Assembly: GCA_030669695.1 (NCBI GenBank)
Contig: DAOVDC010000049.1
Location: 1-5,800, forward strand
DNA length: 5,800 nucleotides
DNA from: Candidatus Bathyarchaeota archaeon
GTDB lineage: Archaea; Thermoproteota; Bathyarchaeia; Bathyarchaeales; Bathyarchaeaceae
Direction of reading: 5' to 3'
Shown here one piece after another: positions 1-3,987 of the stretch. The notes below the pieces were generated by a model. That model was not told the origin of the DNA, searched no databases, and worked only from the letters and a program-made list of their open reading frames with translations. Both the position numbers and the translations under genes were made by a program. The first letter of the stretch is position 1, and every line of letters starts with the position of its first letter.

Positions 1-168
1 GTTAAAGTTCCGTTCATCTATGATTAACAGGTCTACGTCGCTACTTGGATCGGCGTCGCCACGACTCCAGCTTCCAAACAGACCAATCCCTGAAACCGTT
101 TCTTGTTCTCTCAATTTTTGAACAAGTTTCTCTAAGATGCTGCGAATTTTCTCTGGCAGCCGTGTCAA
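1..168 (-). CDS. Minimal nucleotidyltransferase (MNT-like), 5' part only
   Basis: This is the N-terminal part of a nucleotidyltransferase-fold protein. The window edge removes the rest. Reading leftwards from a TTG at 168-166 gives 56 residues: a helical lead (about 1-25), then GLFGSWSRGDADPSSDVDLL. That is the GS-x10-DxD signature, with Gly32-Ser33 and the metal-binding Asp44 and Asp46. The family transfers nucleotidyl groups. MntA-type members of HEPN/MNT toxin-antitoxin pairs carry this spacing and AMPylate their toxin, but stand-alone MNT proteins share it. The TTG start is chosen because a GGAG lies 8 bases upstream and it puts the motif at the usual distance from the N-terminus. A GTG at 204-202 is the in-frame alternative, and the frame closes at 234-232. 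No HEPN partner is visible, so a toxin-antitoxin role is only a possibility. Confidence 0.8.
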   Translation of the reverse strand, partial: MTRLPEKIRSILEKLVQKLREQETVSGIGLFGSWSRGDADPSSDVDLLIIDERNFN

Positions 169-232
169 ATCTCTTTCTCCATTCGAGGTTTTGAACAGTA
201 TCACATTTAAAACGCAATAGTAATTGGTGTTC

Positions 233-240
233 TATTAAAT
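233..240 (-). promoter_or_regulatory. Possible TATA box of the MNT gene
   Basis: On the minus strand the AT-rich element ATTTAATA lies about 25 bases before position 210. A transcript starting there would carry a short leader before the GTG at 204, or a leader of about 40 bases before the SD-preceded TTG at 168. It is a weak match, and no clear BRE is seen upstream. Confidence 0.3.
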
Positions 241-407
241 AAACTGATGTCACTGTAACATTGAAAACAGATACTGTCAACTTATTGAGGAATGGCTATG
301 GAAAGCGTGTTCCAAGAAGTAGGGATTTAGAAGCTGGAGATAGTTGGTTTCTCGCATGGCTTGAAATCTGTATTTTTATTCCAAATAAGTTAACTGTATC
401 TGAAAAT

Positions 408-422
408 CGAAAGGTTTATATA
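408..422 (+). promoter_or_regulatory. BRE and TATA box of tfb
   Basis: CGAAAG (408-413), a purine-rich BRE, abuts TTTATATA (415-422), a near-ideal archaeal TATA box. Transcription would start about 25 bases downstream, near 443-447. That leaves an untranslated leader of about 100 bases before the preferred GTG start, which is long for an archaeal mRNA. If the upstream ATG at 501 is used, the leader is about 55 bases. Confidence 0.75.
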
Positions 423-465
423 TTAAGACATTTAGTGAAAATAAACACGACGGGCCAGATGGACG

Positions 466-482
466 GTTTCTGACTCTGAAAC
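466..482 (+). other. Small hairpin in the tfb leader
   Basis: GTTTC (466-470) and GAAAC (478-482) are exact inverted copies around a 7-base loop, inside the inferred tfb 5' leader. The 5-bp stem is too short to be convincing alone. It is recorded because the leader is unusually long. Confidence 0.25.
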
Positions 483-531
483 TATGAAGAACCACCAATT
501 ATGACGGGTTTGTCGCCACGACGCTCCATCG

Positions 532-537
532 AGGAGG
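532..537 (+). promoter_or_regulatory. Shine-Dalgarno site that decides the tfb start
   Basis: The run GAGGAGGGA around 531-539 is a strong match to the 16S anti-SD. It lies 5-6 bases before GTG 543. The in-frame ATG at 501 has no comparable site. This is the main reason to start tfb at GTG 543. Confidence 0.75.
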
Positions 538-542
538 GAAAC

Positions 543-1478
543 GTGAGCAAAAAAAACGAAAGAACGCTTCGGTCCACAGACAAGTGCCCCGAGTGCGGGA
601 GCACGAATCTTATCCACGATTATGACACAGGTGAGACTGTTTGCGGAAACTGCGGACTTGTTCTCCATGATCAAATGATGGACAAGGGTCCAGAGTGGCG
701 AGCCTTCACGCAGGAAGAGAAAGCGTCCAGAAGCCGTGTGGGGATTCCTACATCCTATTCCGTTCATGACAAGGGCTTATCCACTGCCATAGGCCGCGTG
801 GATCGAGACGCTTTTGGACGTAAACTTCCACTTTCCACGCGCCTCCAGATGTGGCGATTGCGAAAATGGCAGATACGATCAAGGGTCCACTCCTCTGTGG
901 ATCGAAACCTCGCTCAGGCTATGGCAGAGCTTGATCGCCTCTGTGATAAAGCCCATATTCCTGGGCCTGTTAAAGAAAAAGCCGCAGTTGTTTATCGAAA
1001 GGCGCTTGACAGGGGTTTGGTGCGTGGGAGGTCTATCGCAGCTATAGCTGCTGCTGCTCTTTACGCTGCTTGCAGAAGCACCAAAACCCCAAGAACCATT
1101 CGTGATATAGCGGACACTAGTCTAGTTGACAAGAAGGATGTTGCTCGATGCTACCGACTTCTGCTTCGTGAGCTGGACATGCGCATGCCGATTGCTGACC
1201 CTCTTACTTATATCTCTAAAATTGCGGAAAGCACCGGAATCAGCGGTCCAACTCAGGGTCTTGCCATCAAAATTCTGCGTGAGGCAAAAACTCAACGCGT
1301 GTCTTCAGGCAAAGATCCTATGGGACTCGCAGCTGCCTCCCTTTACATTGCTTGTCTACAAACTAACGAGAAGAAGACGCAAAAGGATATTGCCGAAGCT
1401 GCAGGTGTAACTGAGGTTACTGTCAGAAATCGTTATAAAAGTCTTAAGAGGCAGTTGGGACTCGAACTACCAGATTAG
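543..1478 (+). CDS. tfb: Transcription initiation factor IIB (TFB)
   Basis: TFB binds the TBP-promoter complex, reads the BRE and recruits RNA polymerase through its N-terminal ribbon. The 311-residue product has every expected part. The zinc ribbon has Cys15, Cys18, Cys34 and Cys37 (CPEC...CGNC), followed by GPEWRAF. The B-reader/finger region includes RVGIPTSYSVHDKGLST (about 65-81), then a basic linker with RLRKWQ. Two cyclin-like repeats follow at about 115-205 and 213-305. The second ends in a helix-turn-helix (TQKDIAEAAGVTEVTVRNRY, 279-298) that contacts the BRE. Length is normal for the family. The GTG start follows a strong SD; ATG 501 would add 14 residues (MTGLSPRRSIEEGN) not typical of TFBs. 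The stop codon TAG overlaps the stop codon of the opposing zinc-ribbon gene. Archaea often have several TFB copies, and this window does not show which one this is. Confidence 0.97.
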   Translation: MSKKNERTLRSTDKCPECGSTNLIHDYDTGETVCGNCGLVLHDQMMDKGPEWRAFTQEEKASRSRVGIPTSYSVHDKGLSTAIGRVDRDAFGRKLPLSTRLQMWRLRKWQIRSRVHSSVDRNLAQAMAELDRLCDKAHIPGPVKEKAAVVYRKALDRGLVRGRSIAAIAAAALYAACRSTKTPRTIRDIADTSLVDKKDVARCYRLLLRELDMRMPIADPLTYISKIAESTGISGPTQGLAIKILREAKTQRVSSGKDPMGLAAASLYIACLQTNEKKTQKDIAEAAGVTEVTVRNRYKSLKRQLGLELPD

Positions 1479-1696
1479 CGGGGTTCCTCTTCTTCTATTT
1501 CCATTGCTATAGGGCCTCTGTAGCTGCAGTTCTCACAGACGTATTCCAAGGGTGTTATTCCAAACATCCGAGGATACGTGTTAAAACCGCTGGAGACTCG
1601 GAGTTTGGAGCTACCACATTTGGGACATAATTTCGGGGCTAGTTTTCCTCGCTTCAGTCCGCTGAGTACTTCACATAGGTTTTTAAGTATGTGCAT
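1475..1696 (-). CDS. Small archaeal zinc-ribbon protein of unknown function
   Basis: A 73-residue protein with one rubredoxin-like zinc ribbon: Cys24-Pro-Lys-Cys27 and Cys54-Glu-Asn-Cys57, each followed by Gly or Ser-Tyr-Arg as in typical knuckles. The N-terminus (1-20) is a short basic helix (HILKNLCEVLSGLKRGK). The tail is strongly acidic (EIEEEE). I know similar short zinc-ribbon proteins in archaea but no established function. Such proteins often bind RNA, ribosomes or RNA polymerase, which would suit the neighbourhood, but that is inference. It starts 19 bases after the SUI1 stop with no promoter between, so it is probably co-transcribed. Only a weak SD (AGGGCG) precedes the ATG. Its stop TAA shares bases with the tfb TAG, so the two genes overlap tail to tail by 4 bases. 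Confidence 0.85.
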   Translation of the reverse strand: MHILKNLCEVLSGLKRGKLAPKLCPKCGSSKLRVSSGFNTYPRMFGITPLEYVCENCSYRGPIAMEIEEEEPR

Positions 1697-1715
1697 GCTC
1701 TTTCGCCCTGTTTAT

Positions 1716-2024
1716 TCATTGGAGTTCAATGTTTTCTTCTAGGTACCCCAGTTGAATGAGGTAAGATCGCACTTTCTCTCGGTGGTCACCTTGCAGAAGG
1801 ATTTCATTGTTTTTAGCTGTTCCTCCACAAGCACAAAAAGTCTTGAATTTCTGGGCGAGTCGCCCAAGATCGGTGTTCTTGTCGTCTATGCCATCGATGA
1901 TGGTTACAGCTTTCCTCCATTTTCGAAATTCCAAACGAACTCTGATTCGTTGTTGTTCTTTAGTGATTTCTCTGCAGACACATATGTCGCGAGGAAGTCC
2001 GCATATTGGACAAATTTCCGCCAT
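1716..2024 (-). CDS. sui1: Translation initiation factor aIF1 (SUI1 family)
   Basis: aIF1 acts on the small ribosomal subunit and helps select the correct start codon. The product is 102 residues from ATG 2024. A short Cys-rich N-terminus (CPICG at 5-9 and CVC at 14-16) may bind zinc, as in many archaeal aIF1 proteins. The SUI1 domain then runs from about 27 to 96, with the hallmark CACGGTAKNNEILLQGDH (64-81) and a terminal helix ending QLGY. Length is typical. An in-frame TTG at 2033 would add three residues (MSD). ATG 2024 is preferred because archaeal homologues usually begin MAEICP and the promoter places the transcript start only a few bases upstream. It is first in a two-gene unit with the zinc-ribbon gene and faces tfb tail to tail. 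Confidence 0.95.
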   Translation of the reverse strand: MAEICPICGLPRDICVCREITKEQQRIRVRLEFRKWRKAVTIIDGIDDKNTDLGRLAQKFKTFCACGGTAKNNEILLQGDHREKVRSYLIQLGYLEENIELQ

Positions 2025-2053
2025 GTCGCTCAATTAAACTTGAAGCCTACAAC

Positions 2054-2067
2054 TATTTAAGATTTTC
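2054..2067 (-). promoter_or_regulatory. BRE/TATA of the aIF1 operon
   Basis: On the minus strand GAAAATC (2067-2061) precedes TTAAATA (2060-2054). Counting about 27 bases from the first T puts the transcript start near 2033, so the aIF1 message has a leader of about 9 bases and is nearly leaderless. No SD is visible before ATG 2024, which fits. Confidence 0.65.
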
Positions 2068-2137
2068 AATTAACTACTCATTTTAGAAACAATAATATCC
2101 TAGGAAGGTTGATCTCCGTTATCAATTAGACAAATGA

Positions 2138-2272
2138 TTAGAAGAAGCCTCTCCATTTTCTGCGAAGGCTCCAGAAGTCTTGTGCCTCTTTGAGGTGGCT
2201 TGGCAAGGAAACTTTAACGGCAACACGATGTTCATAGACATTTTGATCATGTTCACATATACTTTTCCACTA
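2138..2272 (-). pseudogene. Possible remnant of a gene C-terminus
   Basis: Between a TAG at 2272-2270 and a TAA at 2140-2138 the minus strand is open for 43 codons. The translation looks protein-like (VYEHRVAVKVSLPSHLKEAQ, then DFWSLRRKWRGFF), with an amphipathic pattern and an aromatic/basic end, but it has no ATG or GTG. A neighbouring minus-strand frame is open over much of the same stretch, from about 2313 leftwards past 2138. This could be the tail of a decayed gene with a frameshift, or chance. I recognise no family. Otherwise the gap 2068-2300 shows nothing. Confidence 0.2.
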
Positions 2273-2299
2273 AACTCGCTCCATTTAGCTGGATGGCTT

Positions 2300-2608
2300 T
2301 CACTGAATTTTCTCTCGTTCTATTTTGAAGACAATGGTTCCACCAGAGGTGTAGGGCGACCCTGGGTCGAGACACTGTACGTAGCCGACCTCTTCTTCCT
2401 TCGCTAGGCCCAACTCTCTGAAGCTAACGCCTCGGCTTAAGGGAATGATCATAGATAACATTGAGCCAAACGCGTGAACGCAAAGCGTATCCGTTTTCTC
2501 GGTAATTATTTCAGGGTCTTCAACGATTATTTTGTCTCCAACTTTGAAGACAGGGCATCTACCTCGAATTTCCTCAACGGTTATGATGAGACGATAAATT
2601 TCGTTCAC
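2300..2608 (-). CDS. TIGR04076 family protein
   Basis: A 102-residue cytosolic protein that matches the TIGR04076 family by pattern: an N-terminal strand, EIRGRCPVFKVGDKIIVEDP (13-32), a helix region around LCVHAFGSMLSMIIPLSRG, then a VQCLDPGSP-type motif (77-85) and a final strand VFKIERE. Cys18, Cys43 and Cys79 sit at the positions where the family usually has conserved cysteines, which suggests metal or redox chemistry. The family has no firmly established function that I know. It starts at GTG 2608 with a strong SD (GGAGGA) seven bases upstream. It is divergent from the thiolase operon and separated from it by 178 bases containing both promoters. That may mean shared regulation, but a shared pathway is not shown. 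Confidence 0.85.
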   Translation of the reverse strand: MNEIYRLIITVEEIRGRCPVFKVGDKIIVEDPEIITEKTDTLCVHAFGSMLSMIIPLSRGVSFRELGLAKEEEVGYVQCLDPGSPYTSGGTIVFKIEREKIQ

Positions 2609-2615
2609 AGACAGG

Positions 2616-2621
2616 TCCTCC
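2616..2621 (-). promoter_or_regulatory. Shine-Dalgarno site fixing the GTG start of the TIGR04076 gene
   Basis: GGAGGA on the minus strand lies 7 bases before GTG 2608. Its strength supports the non-ATG start. Confidence 0.7.
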
Positions 2622-2657
2622 TATACAAGCACTCGACAATGATTCATTACAAGAGAC

Positions 2658-2670
2658 GATAAAAACTTAT
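2658..2670 (-). promoter_or_regulatory. BRE/TATA of the TIGR04076 gene
   Basis: On the minus strand ATAAG (2670-2666) precedes TTTTTATC (2665-2658). This predicts a transcript start near 2637 and a leader of about 30 bases that contains the SD. The element is a near-copy, in opposite orientation, of the promoter core at 2708-2718. Confidence 0.55.
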
Positions 2671-2704
2671 GTCACTCAGTGCTTCAGTATCAGCGTTATA
2701 CCAT

Positions 2705-2718
2705 AGAAACTTTTTATC
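2705..2718 (+). promoter_or_regulatory. BRE/TATA of the thiolase-HMGCS operon
   Basis: AGAAAC (2705-2710) abuts TTTTTATC (2711-2718), giving a predicted start near 2738 and a leader of about 48 bases. A second AT-rich element, TTAAAAAG (2731-2738), could instead direct a start near 2758. The first has the better BRE and mirrors the divergent promoter. Confidence 0.5.
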
Positions 2719-2770
2719 AAACACAAACACTTAAAAAGACTAGGTTGAACAGCATAAGATTTTGAGGATA

Positions 2771-2776
2771 AGGAGG
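2771..2776 (+). promoter_or_regulatory. Shine-Dalgarno site of the thiolase-like gene
   Basis: AGGAGG lies 10 bases before ATG 2787. It is a full-strength site and supports that start. Confidence 0.7.
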
Positions 2777-2786
2777 CCACGAATTT

Positions 2787-3986
2787 ATGGGACACAGGTG
2801 CCCAGCCATAATCGGTGTTGGCAGAACCAGATTTGGTGAGCATTACGAAAAGGCGCCGGAAAAGATGGTAGAAGAAGCCGGGCTGACCGCCTTAGATTCA
2901 GCAGGTATAGAGCGGAAAAATCTTGACGCATGCTATTTTTCAGATTATTTCCTCCAAATCACAAACAAAATTGGAATTGAAGAAGGCTTCCTATCCGAGT
3001 TGCTGGAACTACATGTTCATATGGAAAAAACGAGGTCATTCAGCTCCGCCCTTCTAAACGCCTGCTTTGCGGTCCAATCGGGGAGACATGACCTAGTTTT
3101 AGTGGGCGGGGTAGAGAAAATGACCGATCGCTGGGATAAAATCAGGGACGACCTAATGCTTCTGGAAGACCCGTGGAGCTACTACGCCGGATGTACACCC
3201 GAGGCAAATCATGAACTCATGCTCAGAGAATACGTAAGAAAACATAAGATTTCCGGAGAATCCCTTAATAAGTTTTACATTGCTTTAGCTCAGATATCTG
3301 TCAAGAATCATCACCATGCAATGAACAATGAATACGCACAGTTTCAGAGAGAAGTCAGCGTGGATAAAGTCTTGAAGGAAAGGTCTAAGGCACGAAAGCC
3401 TCTGGGACTATACGATTTTGCCCCCATTTCAGATGGTTCAGCCGCCTTAATCCTAGCAAGCCCTAAAATGGCCAAAGCACATGCTGATTCACCAATACAC
3501 ATTGTGGGTTATTGTGCAGCCACCGATTACATCACATTTCCCTCACGCGAGAACAGAACTGGATTCATCGCAAACAAAATAGCGATGGAAAACGCTGTTA
3601 AAATGTCAAAAATAAAGGTAAGCGATATTCAATTAGCCGAGCTCTACGATCAATCTACCTTGTTAGAAATGATAGCCTTAGAAGACCTGGGCTTTTCAAA
3701 AAAGGGTAAAGCTTGGCTTGACATCTATAACAGCTGTGAAGATTACAAAGGATTTTACGAGGTTGATGGAAAAAAGCTTTTTGTGAACACAAACGGCGGT
3801 CTCAAGGCGGATGGAAACCCGTTAGGGGCCACTGGAGGAGCCCAAATCTTTGAGATCGTTAAACAACTCAAAGGAGAAGCGGGTGATAGACAAGTGAACG
3901 CAGATGAGACTCCACAGCATGGATGTGTCTTAGAACTTGAGGGATTCGGAACAAAGGCGTACGTTCACATCTTAAGTAGGGGTTAA
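2787..3986 (+). CDS. Thiolase-superfamily protein lacking the usual catalytic residues
   Basis: A 399-residue protein of the archaeal/SCP2-type thiolase family, which normally condenses two acetyl-CoA to acetoacetyl-CoA. The fold is complete: N-terminal IIGVGRTRFGE (8-18), LVLVGGVEKMTD (103-114), SDGSAALILAS (215-225), VNTNGGLKADG (333-343), PLGATGGAQ (345-353) and a final strand AYVHIL (391-396). The active site is not. By hand alignment, the Cys of the family's CASG-type motif is Thr82 (KTRSFSSAL), the His of the HDxF-type motif is Tyr287 (AELYDQS), and the His of GHP is Asn344 (DGNPLG). The frame is intact and the changes lie in three distant motifs, so this is not an assembly slip. Cys-independent chemistry, a structural role or acyl-CoA binding are all possible. 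It is the first gene of an operon with the DUF35-HMGCS fusion, with a 1-base gap. Fold certain; acetyl-CoA acetyltransferase activity doubtful. Confidence 0.9.
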   Translation: MGHRCPAIIGVGRTRFGEHYEKAPEKMVEEAGLTALDSAGIERKNLDACYFSDYFLQITNKIGIEEGFLSELLELHVHMEKTRSFSSALLNACFAVQSGRHDLVLVGGVEKMTDRWDKIRDDLMLLEDPWSYYAGCTPEANHELMLREYVRKHKISGESLNKFYIALAQISVKNHHHAMNNEYAQFQREVSVDKVLKERSKARKPLGLYDFAPISDGSAALILASPKMAKAHADSPIHIVGYCAATDYITFPSRENRTGFIANKIAMENAVKMSKIKVSDIQLAELYDQSTLLEMIALEDLGFSKKGKAWLDIYNSCEDYKGFYEVDGKKLFVNTNGGLKADGNPLGATGGAQIFEIVKQLKGEAGDRQVNADETPQHGCVLELEGFGTKAYVHILSRG

Positions 3987-3987
3987 C

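Larger units (their letters stand above)
205..542. other. Gene-free stretch between MNT and tfb
   Basis: This interval holds the divergent upstream regions of the MNT gene and tfb. I find no tRNA, snoRNA or repeat in it. The longest plus-strand open frame here (from about 261 to 473) runs through the tfb TATA box, has no ribosome site and resembles no family I know. Its only clear signals are the tfb BRE/TATA, a short hairpin in the leader and the tfb ribosome binding site. Confidence 0.6.

Noticed and set aside
261..473. Plus-strand open frame of 70 codons between MNT and tfb
   Set aside because: It contains the tfb BRE/TATA, has no SD at its start and its composition looks random.
466..482. 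Hairpin resembling a tRNA T-arm (GTTTC, 7-base loop, GAAAC)
   Set aside because: No acceptor, D or anticodon arm can be built around it, and the loop does not match a T loop.
432..767. Minus-strand open frame of 111 codons across the start of tfb
   Set aside because: It lies antisense to the tfb zinc ribbon and promoter, has no ribosome site and resembles no protein family. It is a shadow of the tfb codons.
1752..2060. Two plus-strand open frames of 102 and 76 codons
   Set aside because: Both are antisense to the clearly recognisable SUI1 gene.
3030..3065. Cys93 of the thiolase-like protein as a replacement nucleophile
   Set aside because: It lies 11 residues after the catalytic position, further along the helix, so it is unlikely to reach the usual site. 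A structure model should confirm.
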